DNA from: Perkinsus olseni
Lineage: Eukaryota > Perkinsozoa > Perkinsida
Length of the DNA: 64,000 nt
Assembly (NCBI GenBank): GCA_013115125.1
Contig: JABANN010000045.1
Coordinates: 39,749-103,748, forward strand
Direction: 5' to 3'
Positions 54,701 through 64,000 of the stretch are shown here, piece by piece (the stretch's first letter is position 1; each line of letters begins with the position of its first letter). Made by a program: the position numbers and the translations under genes. The notes under the pieces are model-generated. The model worked only from the letters and a program-made list of their open reading frames with translations, did no database searches and was not told where the DNA came from.

Positions 54701-57700
54701 GTCTGGGTTGGCTGGAGAGAAGGATCGATGGGAGCTCAGCCTTGAAGATTATGATGAACAAATAGGACATCTAGTTGGGGACTGCTTGGTAGGCTGTGGC
54801 CATGCACACGTGCCAGCGCATCAGACGAGGTCGGCTCAGGTCGCCGCTGCCTTCCAGAGCTATGCTGGCCCCTTTGGGTCGGCCATGAGAGACGCTTTGG
54901 TTCAAGATAAGTGGATGCCCCTGGTCCAGGACCTAGAGATACCCTTCTCGGACGGCTTCGACTTCCAAGACTTCATGGCCGATCCAGCAGAGGTCAGAAT
55001 ATGGAACCTGCAGGTAAGGGCCGTGATCGATCTCAGAGCGTTGGAGCCTGCGCTGCGCGCAGGGATTACCGACCGATCGATTTTCCACCGAGAACGGCGT
55101 ACTGGTGACGAAGTCCCGGCGATGGCCGTTGATGGTGGACCCGCAAAACCAAGCTAACCGGTGGATCCGGGACATGGAGAGCAAGAATGACCTACGAATA
55201 TTCGACCCGAATACAGCCAACTTCATGAGGACCATCGAGCGGGCGATCGAGTATGGCAAGCCTTGCCTGATGGAAAATGTTGGTGAAGAGCTGGACCCGT
55301 CGCTGGAGCCGGTTCTGGCGAAGAACATCATCAACACAGGAGGCAGCCTCAGCATACAGATCGGCGAGTCGACACTCTTTTACAACCCCGATTTCAAATT
55401 CTACCTGACGACGAAGTTGGGGAATCCCCATTACACCCCAGAAGTGTCGACTAAAACTACTATCGTCAATTTCGTCGTTGTCGAGGAAGGGTTGTCGAGC
55501 CAGTTGCTAGGCGTCGTGGTGAAGAAGGAAGAGCCGCAGCTGGAGCAGCAGAAGAGCGATTTGGTCGTGCAGGTGACGAGGAGCTGGCGGGCCAGGAAGC
55601 TGCCACAGAGACCTCTTCGTGCAGGTGTCGAAGGGAAAGAACCGTCTGGCGGAGTTGGAGAATGAAATCCTCCGCCTGCTGTCGGAGAGCAAGGGGTCGT
55701 TACTGGATGATCTCAACTTGGTGAACACTCTCAACGAGTCCAAGACCATCAGTGAGGCGGTTACAGAGCAGGCAAGCCGCCGCTGTGCATATCCAAGAGA
55801 ATATCGGGGGATTCATCCGTAGGTTGAAGATGCGGAAAAGACTATGGTCCAAATCGACGCTGCTCGAGAGAACTACAAGTCCTGCGGAGACCGGGCAGCT
55901 ACTCTATTCTTCGTTCTCAATGACTTGGTAACGGTGGACCCTATGTACCAGGTAAGCTAGGCCACTGCAGGACGATGGCAAGCTTCGCCGTGTGACGTAG
56001 TTCGCCTTGGAACCGTACATCAAGCTCTTCCAGTCGAGCATCGATAAGTCATCGGAACAGAACCCCATGACATGCGGTGTTGACGAACGTGTCGAGGTAC
56101 TGATCGTCGTACGTGGATGGCAGGCGAGGCTCTGCTTGTCTTAGGTCCTCAACGACTTCCATACCTTGGCAGTCTACCGGTTCGCGTCGCGAGCGCTGTT
56201 TGAGAGGCACAAGCTCCTCCTGTCGTTGCACATAACGACTCGGATTCTGGCCAGCAAAAGCGCCCTGTCGCCCAATGAGTTCGCTTTCTTCCTCCGTGGC
56301 GGGCAAACGCTCGATAAGTCAACTCAGGTGGGAAGAGCATGAGGTTCTCTCGAGTGCCCTTGCAGCAAAGTCGTTGTTAGGCCGTGAACCCCTCGCCCGA
56401 TTGGATCACCCCAGTTTGTTGGGATAACATCACGTCGCTGGCTGTGGCATCTCCGGACGCGTTCAAAGGTTTCCAGTCCGCGGTCGAGCAGGGGCTCCGA
56501 GAGTGGAAGCGCTGGTGAGCCGCTTGATGGTCCTTGGTTGTTACGTCCCTGCAGGTATATGGCTTCCGAGCCGGAGAGCGAGCCTTTGCCGGGCGAGTGG
56601 GAGTCTAGGCTGGATCCCCTTCAGAAGCTCCTGTTGGTTCGCGCGTTGCGAGGCGACAGGATCCTCCCTGCCGTGGGAAGGTTTGTGACGGCTAAGATGG
56701 GTCCGAGGTTCGTGGAGCCGCCCAACTTTGACCTCGAGGCCATATACGATGAGAGCGATGCCAGGATTCCCCTTGTCTTTGTGCTGAGCCCTGGGATGGA
56801 CCCCACGCCCCTCCTTCGAGGTTTGGCCGTCAGTAGAGGGACTGAGTGGAAGACCATATCCCTCGGTCAAGGGCAGGCACCGAAGGCCGAGGCCATGCTG
56901 AGGCACGGTGTTGAAGCGGGCTTCTGGGTGTTCTTGGCCAACTGCCACTTGTCGGTCTCGTGGCTCCCGGCTCTGGAGAAGTTGGTGGTACATGAGCTCG
57001 AGGAGAAGACCCCGCACGCGACGTTCCGGCTTTGGTTGTCATCCGACCCGACGCCCAAGTTCCCCATCGCTCTGTTGCAGAAGTGCATGAAGATGACGAC
57101 GGAGCCTCCGAGAGGATTGAAGGCCAATATGGCCAGGCTTCTGATCAACCTCTCCGAGGACCAATTCACGCGGTGTACGCAGGCGAACGAGTATCGCAAA
57201 TTACTGTTCTCGCTGGTGTGGTTCCACGCGATCCTACTGGAGCGTAAAAAGTTCAAGAATTTGGGCTGGAATGTCGCCTATGATTTTAACGATTCTGACT
57301 TTGATATCTGTGAGAATATATTGGCCATGTATCTGGACGAGTACCCGAACGAGATTCCGTGGGAGGCGATACGCTACCTCATCGCTGACGCTAACTACGG
57401 TGGCCGCGTGACGGAGTATCCGGACAACAAACTACTACGGGCGTATGTGGATGAGTTCTTCTGCCCTGACGCCGTAAACACTTCGAGCTTCCCTCTGTCG
57501 CCGCTGCCGACCTATTACATCCCGGAGGAGACCACTCTTGACGGGTAGGACAGCCTCCACGGCTCGGGTATTGAGGACCTTCTGTAGGTATCGTATGTAC
57601 GTGAGGGAGCTCCCGCTCAACGAGCCGCCGGAAGCATTCGGACAGCATGTAAATGCTGAGATCAGCTCAGCTCTTGCGGATGCAGAAGCGGTAGTCGAAG

Positions 57701-58886
57701 AGTAGATTAGCAGTCATTCGTAGAACCTTCTCCGGTTGTTGCAGTTGCTGAGTACCGTTATTTCTATTCAGCCAGCTGGCGAAGCGTCTCAGGCAAATAA
57801 GGGTAGTGCCGCACACGTGTACTTGGCTGGCTAGATGCTCCATCAGGCGACGCTGGGGGTGGTGGCAGCGGCTCGAAAGACGATACGGTCATGAAGGTGT
57901 GCGACAATCTACTTGAGAAGCTCCCTGAGGATATTGACTTCGCGGACATCGCAAGTCGCAACGAAGGGGACACCAGTCCTCTCAAGATCGTTCTCCTTCA
58001 AGAGATCGAGAGGTCAAAAAATTTTCACAATTTTCCTCAAATTTTATTTTTTCTGTTTACGACACCTTCCGTGGCTTCAGATACAACTTGCTATTGCGGA
58101 AAGTCCGCGTGTCCATTCATGAGCTGAAGAAGGGTATCGCTGGGTTTGTTGTGATATCAGAGGACCAGGAAGCGGTTATGCAATCGCTCTCTGAAGGGAA
58201 GGCAAGTTCCCCAGTGCAGGCTGGACTAATGAGGCTGTAGAGGCCCCTGCCAGGTCCCGGGTGCGTGGCATAGCGCATATCCATCACTGAAGCCCCTCAA
58301 TGCTTGGATCGTCGACCTCATCTCTCGCATAGATCAGCTATCCCAGTGGGGCCTCTATGAGACGCCCAAGGTCTTCTGGCTGGGAGGACTCACTTACCCC
58401 ACGGGCTTCTTAACAGCTGTACTGCAGCTTTCCGCTAGGAAGAATATGGTCAGCGTGGATACGCTCTCGTTCGACTTTGTCGTACTGCAGGTAAGCTCCA
58501 AGGTCCGGCCTGTACTGGTCTGTGTAACTAGTTGTCAGATTCACGATGAAACCTCCGTCACAGCAGCTCCTAAGGAGGGCGCTTACGTGTCGAAGATGAT
58601 CCTTGAAGGCGCGTCGTGGGATGTCCAACATAGTCACCTGGCAGAGCCAGAACCGATGGAACTGTTTTCACCGATCCCTATCGTCCATTTCAAGCCGGTA
58701 GCGAAGAAGAAGACCACCGAACAAGTCGTGTCCAACATATACCCCTGCCCGCTGTATCTCTATCCTATCAGAACAGGAACCAGAGAAAGGCCTAGTTTTA
58801 TGATTTGGGTTGACCTGGAAGCGGGCGAGCGTAATGCCTCGTTCTGGACCAAGAGAGGCACAGCGCTCCTTCTGTCAATTGCCTGA
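39715..58886 (+). CDS. axonemal dynein heavy chain (inner-arm-like), multi-exon
   Basis: About 19 kb of plus-strand exons encode a complete dynein heavy chain, the motor of the flagellar axoneme. The tail (40 kb on) contains [16 protein letters not shown] and [18 protein letters not shown] segments. The linker follows ([37 protein letters not shown] motif at about 47470). P-loops: AAA1 [10 protein letters not shown] (48364), with Walker B CFDEFNR; AAA2 GASLGGKST (49527); AAA3 GHTGTGKT (50930); AAA4 GVGGSGRH (52534). The stalk and microtubule-binding domain are near 54060-54220 ([16 protein letters not shown]). AAA5 has [24 protein letters not shown] sequence near 55100, and AAA6 [20 protein letters not shown]. 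The C-terminal cap ends [20 protein letters not shown] to the TGA at 58884-58886. AAA6 and MTBD resemble single-headed inner-arm chains (DNAH1/3/6/7 group) more than outer-arm ones; the paralog is not assigned. Dozens of short introns; several are in frame (for example 46841-47047). Confidence 0.96.
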
Positions 58887-60905
58887 TGAACTCACATGCG
58901 ATTGTGATTGCCCCCTTTAAGATCGTGTTGAGTTACGTACTGTGAAAAAAACTGATCGAAGTCTTCTGTTCGAAAGAAGCTCCGCTACGCACCATATTAC
59001 CGTAGCACCTGCCGCCTCCTCGCGAATAATAAACTCGAGGAGAAAATTTCTCCGAGAAATTAAAGGGAAGACTGCACACAAGGATAGTGTCAGGCAGGCA
59101 GGCAGAGAAACATCACTTTAGCAGCCGGGGTTTGCCCTACTCTCTGCCTGAGTGCAGCTCTCCGTGCTCAATACCCATGCCTAAACTCATCCCTCTTGAA
59201 ACAAGAAACATCGGTCCTTGTCGGGCTGAGCCGGTTTTCGTCGTTGGACCCAAATCTCACACACATAGTCGCACAATAATGAAATTGTAGGAAGATAAGC
59301 GGAACTCCGTTCTTGCTTCTCTGAGACACTGTCTTAGGCTCTTAGTAAATCAGCGTCTAGCTCTCTGATGATGAGAAGTTCTGGGGGACAACCTCCAGGA
59401 GCCCATGAGGTACATCAACGGGGAGGGCATCTGCAAGAGATATCCTTATCAGAGCCACCGCCTCATACACGGATGTCTGCGTGCAAGCCGAAAAACGCCA
59501 CATGGTAATCACTTTTGGAGGGGCGTAGTGATGACCGCACCCCAGGTCAGTAATGGTCACACATCAGCCACTCCCACTCCCATCACGGAAGTTCAATGCA
59601 TATCTTAACCTTTCACCAAACTGTATAACACAACAAGCTTTTATTCAACGTAGCTTTTAGCAGATTATCTATCGGGATATGAGGTAGGCGCTCAATGTAC
59701 CCTCACTGATCTATACAGCAGCGAAGCAATGAAGCTAGGACACGAGACCACTCACAATAGGAGATATCATCGTGACATCACTCATTACTACAGCGCTGAT
59801 ATGGACGACGATACGTATACATATTCAATATCAAATCAGCATGCGATAATCAACCAGACTTATGCCGGGCACGACAATACAATTGAATTCGCAGCTGAGA
59901 CGACGTTGTTAATGAGAACGAGTGGGCCGAAGAGAACACTATTACTGATGACGAGCAGCAGCAGCAAGATCGGAGCGGCCGCAGCGGTAGGGAATAATAA
60001 CTCTATGAATCAATGGTTCTATGAGCACAACGTGGACAACAGCAATGATCATAGCATAAATTACCACGGAAAAATACAACGTGAAATGTTGCAACCGTAA
60101 CAACAGATGACTGATGCTACAGAAAATACGGTGGCAGTAATGCTAACTAATCATACTGGAAAATAGTAGCCCTTGAAGTGTGACGGGCCGCAGCCCGAGC
60201 GACCGATGGGTAATAGTAGCAATCGAAGAGCGACGTTACGATGTCTACAACTTGTCGAAGGGCGTTTATTGCAGTCGAGTGCACACTAGACGATATCATC
60301 AAACCACCTCGAGTGGCTCCGGGGGAGTGCATGGTGATATAGAGAACAACGATTCATTGATGAAGGAGCTCATGCTACTGGCCAACTCGATAAGAGCTAA
60401 TGAATGCTGCTACTGCTCGCTGTTCTCGTTGATGGCTTTGTTGGACGCTGTTGTAGTAGTGGTAGTATCGGAGACCAACCAGCAATAGTGTAGGCCACAC
60501 CATCTCACCTATAATTCATGATCATCATCATCGACAACAACAACAACTGATACGCAAATAAAACAATATCAAAGATTCAGCATATTACAGGGAATAACTA
60601 TATCGGGTTAATGGTACAGAGAATAACGAAAGGAGGAGGGAGAATGAGGATGAGGGAGAGAGAGAGCCGGATAATCATAATAATACCATCACCAAACATG
60701 GGACCATAGCAGCAGCCATAACCAAATAGCTGCAACCTCAACAACTACGACAAGTAGGCATGTACTACCGTCTAACGCTAGGACAACGTCATTGCATCAT
60801 CATCATCATCAGCGAGGGAGCGGCTTCTCATCCAACCAGCAACTCAGGAAGCGAGCGATGAGCAATCACGAAGTCACATAGCGTTAGAAAAGACCATATC
60901 GACTG
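58887..60905. other. intergenic region between convergent genes, no convincing gene
   Basis: Two kilobases between the 3' ends of the dynein and CAF1-like genes. It is locally AT-rich and simple: CAT/CAA-type short repeats near 60520-60550 and 60795-60810, and Asn/Tyr/Ser-rich frames at 59729-60100 and 60180-60488. The latter ends in a short Val-rich hydrophobic stretch but shows no family. I do not call either. Confidence 0.45.
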
Positions 60906-62432
60906 CTAAGGCCCCCCTCGAGAGGAGTGTACTCGGATAGGAGGGGGCGGGCCTTCGTAGCGCAGCAGCTTGCCATTAGGACCATTGAAGCCAGCAAGTC
61001 CTCCACTAGGTGGGGAGGGATGGTGCCGATGCTCGAAGGTTGCTGGTGGTGGTGGCGGCACTGGCGGAGGGGGTGGCGGAGGAATCGCTGGTGGCGGCCC
61101 TCGGTAGCCCACTGGCGGCATGGGAGGGGGAGGCGGCGGCGGAGGGCCCGCTGGAACACATCTCGGCTTAGCAGAAGGCGGTGGGGGAGGGGGAGCTCCC
61201 GCCATAGACTTGCCCGGAGAAGCGAAGATCATGCCGCTGTTATTGGCGATGGTACGGTGACCCGATGGGTAACTATTCTCAGCAGACGGGGCTATCAGCA
61301 AGAGGGCTGCCTCCAGTCTTCGGCGTGAGTGCAGCGAATTGTCGATACAACCTCGGGAGTCCGGAGGGTGCTCGACATTGACGCTAGTAGTACCACATCT
61401 ATAAATGGAGCTACGCCAGAGGGACTTAGAATAGCGTTGAGTACTGCCTTCCACACTCGATGAAGTGATGACGCTGCCGCTCGTCCTACTGGAACTTGTC
61501 GAGCAATCCTCGTCGCCTGGCTTGTCAAGGTTACCGAAGAAAGCATCTATGATACGGACAGTGTCACCTAGGTCATAGGCTGAGTAGCTCAGATTGGTCA
61601 CAGCAGGGTCTCGGCCTAGGATCTTGATATCATAGAGCCGCGGGAAGTACTCGGCCACGAGCTCACTGAACTGGCTGTGGTGATCGGGCAAGGGCTTGCC
61701 AGTGAGGATTTTCAGCAACGACGCGAAGACGATACCACCGGAACTGACCAGCCACGCAACCTCCTCCGATAAAACGATCCCGCTTGACATGAGAAATTCC
61801 CCAAAAACGTCGTGTTCGATTCCCCTGTGCATCGCCACTGCAAAGTCGAGGCCCGCCCCGCCAACTTCCACCGAGCTGCCGAGCACTTCAACCCTATCAG
61901 CCGCGTAAAGATCCGTGAGTAAGTTGAACTTGAAGTTGAGCTTCCAACAGCACCGCCCCGGTCCGAGGTTGGGATGGGGCGCACAGTTCCCTCGAGCATC
62001 GGCAAAGGAGAAGCATACTTGAACTATTTTAACGAGGTCAACGTTGGCCTTCATAAACCGGTAATTGTACTCGTCAGTATTCTCGAAAGGACCTAAGGTG
62101 CGGAAAAGTTGGTATCAAAGCACTCCTGTTGCAATCAAGAGCGAGCGTAGCGGGTGAACCCATCCTAGCCCTGTCCGCGGCGTACCCGTTGGCCTGGCGA
62201 CAATTCCCGGCAGCCTGACGTCCATCGCTATGTAGGGGTACTTCTCCACCACGTTACGCATTATTTCAGCTTCTTCCTCGAAGTTCGATGCCCAAACATC
62301 AACCACTTGTGCCTTCTCTCTACTACCACCCCCTGGATCCCCGACCGGGCACTGGGGGCAACTAGATTGAGCCCCTAGGGAAACCGCGTTCAATACGCGA
62401 GCTGTTTGCTGTTTGAAGTCCAGATATCTCAT
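60906..62432 (-). CDS. CAF1/POP2/CNOT7-family protein, probable pseudo-deadenylase with polyproline tail
   Basis: Two exons (62432-62186 and 62092-60906; 93-nt GT-AG intron) give 477 residues in one frame. The CAF1 nuclease fold is clear: VVDVWASNFEEEAEIMRNVV, EKYPYIAMDVRLPGIVARPT, YNYRFMKANVDLVKIVQVCF, WKLNFKFNL, HDVFGEFLMSSGIVLSEEV, SLLKILTGKPLP and YFPRLYDIKIL. CAF1 is the DEDD exonuclease of the CCR4-NOT complex that shortens mRNA poly(A) tails. Here the canonical MDTEFPG is MDVRLPG: Asp71 is kept, but the catalytic Glu is Arg73. The second Asp of the usual GYDFGYLLK is Val204 (GGIVFASLLK), and the usual downstream His-containing motif is absent. Catalysis is therefore unlikely. Residues about 370-450 are polyproline runs (PPPPPPSAKP, PPPPPPPPMPPVGYRGPPP), candidate profilin, WW or SH3 ligands. 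A role as a binding-only CCR4-NOT component is inference. Confidence 0.9.
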
Positions 62433-62860
62433 GGGCCTGGCCGATGGCCGTGAGGGAAGTAAAGGACACTAAGGAGAGGAAATTATAGGGGGTTACTTGC
62501 GATTGACGCACGATTCCAAAATCACTGCCGCACGCCTGCCCATCTTGAAATCTTGTGAAATCTTAAGCTTTCTTAACGCATACCATCATGATTCGCGTTT
62601 GAGCATCTGTGCGGGATCAAATCGCTTTCTATGCTGACGAGTACATGCGTGTTAGTAAAGTGGTTTGAATTGGGACAATCGTCCTTCCGCCGGGATATGG
62701 GAGGCGACGCGTCACTGAGTGGACGGCAGCAAGCACGCCATAGTGCCTTATTCGACTTCATCTGCCAACCTATGAAGCAACTAGCATGTAATACCCGGCT
62801 TGGGCGGCTATCACTACTCAGGGACTTTCAGGCTGGCAGCTGGTCGCGGGGTGCCTCTGG
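62433..62860. other. upstream region of the CAF1-like gene
   Basis: Divergent spacer between the minus-strand CAF1-like gene and possible plus-strand exons further right. The frame at 62631-62882 has no supporting feature. Confidence 0.4.
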
Positions 62861-63490
62861 ATGGCTGCTTGTGCCTACGTAAACTGTATCTCCCAGGTAG
62901 GTCCTGTCCTCCTGGGCCCGCCGTACATCCCCTCTCCTCAGATCTATGTCGACAAGTTTCAAAACGAGCACTACCATGGTCGGACACCGGAGCTGCTACC
63001 GGACTTAGGATTCTACTTTTTACCCCATATTGAGATACCCCACTTAGCAGACTACTGGAACGTGGCCATTGTCGTGGGCACTATGGTCCCGGTAGTAGTA
63101 CTGGGCGGAAGAAATAAAATCGGCTTTCGCGGGGAAGTTTAGTTCCGTGTAAATCGAAATCAAACCTGCAACTCAAAATCGACTTACACGCAAAGGCAGC
63201 TGCAGGATCTGCTGCTACTTCCAGAATTATTTTGGGGACATTCCCGATGCCGCGCCTGTGCACAGTGCACCCGATGGAACTGTTGAACGTGTATCCCTCA
63301 GGTTGTGCTATTCCACCCGAAGCGGCGGAAAGTGGTAATACCCACCTTCCCCTCCCAGTTCGGACCCATGTCTGTAGATTCTGCGTTTCCTGGCGATCCA
63401 GGGTTCGGTATTCCTGCTGCGCAGCGCCACTATTATCGTAACATTATTGCCACCACCTTACCAACTTTGCGTCAACGTCTCAAGCCCTGA
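62861..63490 (+). CDS. possible membrane-protein exon(s), weakly sphingolipid-synthase-like
   Basis: A short intron (GTAGGTCC...TCTCAG, about 62897-62941) appears to join a small upstream exon to IYVDKFQNEHYHGRTPELL, then LPDLGFYFLPHIEIPHLADY and a hydrophobic NVAIVVGTMVPVVVLGG. The LPDLGF...LP pattern followed by a membrane segment recalls the start of the PAP2_C domain of sphingomyelin/ceramide-phosphate synthases, but the catalytic histidine motifs are not seen in the rest. The frame to 63490 (SQFGPMSVDSAFPGDPGFG) cannot be connected with confidence. It could be a decayed or partial gene. Confidence 0.25.
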
Positions 63491-64000
63491 CGAGAACGTA
63501 CGTCCTATCGGCAGCACAGTCGCGTGACAGCAACGCTTCGCCTGTTAGGTTTTTCTCGAGGCCGTCAAAATCGTCCTGGGCATCCGCTTCACCTGCGGGG
63601 ACATCCTTTTTTCTGGTAATCTCAGGAGTATTCTCATAATCGCAAAACGCCTTGCCGTAGGTCACGCCGCGAATTTCACTTTGATGGCCCTCATCTGGTC
63701 GGAGTACGGCTACGGCTTCCTTGCAGTGGACGCAAGTACTGCTCTACCGTTGATTTGCGACCGGCCTTGCATGTCTCATGCTCAGCCACTCGGGGATATT
63801 CAGCACTAGGGGGAAGCAACCGCGGACAAATTGGCGGCCGGCATCGCGGAGGCCCTGTCCTGCATTTTGTGTTCCGTCGGCTGTTGCCTTTGTTATGGTG
63901 GGCAGCAGCAATCTCGGGGTAGGCCTGGCCGGTCTGGTCTGCCCCTCAGCCCCCTGCCTTGTAAGGTACTTCGTCATCGTAGCGACACGGTTCCACTACA
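63480..64000 (-). CDS. 3' part of an unknown minus-strand gene (partial)
   Basis: A charged frame ends at the TGA 63480-63482: GVTYGKAFCDYENTPEITRK, then KDVPAGEADAQDDFDG and LLSRDCAADRTYVLVRA. An apparent 28-nt spacer bounded by GTAGAG and CTGCAAG (about 63716-63743) could be a very short intron joining it to an upstream frame (AEHETCKAGRKST). The exon structure is not settled and the gene runs off the right edge. No family is recognised. Confidence 0.3.

Noticed and set aside
59729-60100. 123-codon Asn/Tyr/His-rich ORF
   Set aside because: Low-complexity composition in an AT-leaning spacer, no domain, no exon partners.
60180-60488. 102-codon ORF with Val-rich hydrophobic end
   Set aside because: Hydrophobic run comes from a GTAGTAGTGGTAGTA-type simple repeat; no other support.
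60906-61300. Formin FH1 domain
   Set aside because: The polyproline stretch first suggested a formin, but the upstream fold is CAF1/CNOT7 and there is no FH2 domain.
60927-61328. Trp/Arg-rich plus-strand ORF
   Set aside because: Antisense of the polyproline-coding exon of the CAF1-like gene.

Overview
This window is nuclear DNA of a protist, most likely a perkinsid alveolate (Perkinsus lineage). The supporting points are an axonemal dynein heavy chain, many GT-AG introns of about 45-75 nt, balanced base composition, genes arranged in long same-strand runs, and a 21-of-22 match at 14728-14749 to the C-variant (CATCTTGG) of the dinoflagellate/perkinsid spliced leader. The species call is inference.

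Layout. From 1 to about 27.9 kb every convincing gene except a retroelement fragment is on the minus strand: an FG nucleoporin (partial), a NOLC1/Nopp140-type nucleolar phosphoprotein built from duplicated exon-intron modules, two secreted-type orphan genes sharing an HWRGP motif, a HAD phosphatase, a SulP anion transporter with STAS domain, two single-exon secreted orphans, a poorly resolved multi-pass membrane protein, and a class V aminotransferase. The interruption at 13.7-14.8 kb holds an AT-rich integrase C-terminal ORF, a 95-bp direct repeat and the spliced-leader relict.

At 28-29 kb the direction switches. From 29.1 to 58.9 kb all genes are on the plus strand: UTP3/SAS10, eIF2B gamma, a single-exon zinc-finger protein, two coiled-coil proteins, and a 19-kb axonemal dynein heavy chain that starts only about 30 bp after its upstream neighbour stops. 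After a 2-kb gap, a minus-strand gene at 60.9-62.4 kb encodes a CAF1/CNOT7-family deadenylase-like protein that has lost catalytic acidic residues and gained a polyproline tail. The last 1.4 kb holds two weak partial genes.

Functions are mostly housekeeping: nuclear pore, ribosome biogenesis (NOLC1, UTP3), translation initiation (eIF2B gamma), PLP enzyme, anion transport and flagellar motility, mixed with lineage-specific secreted or membrane proteins. No operon, CRISPR array, rRNA or confident tRNA gene was seen. Intron boundaries were placed by eye from reading-frame continuity and family conservation. Gene spans are therefore more reliable than individual exon limits.
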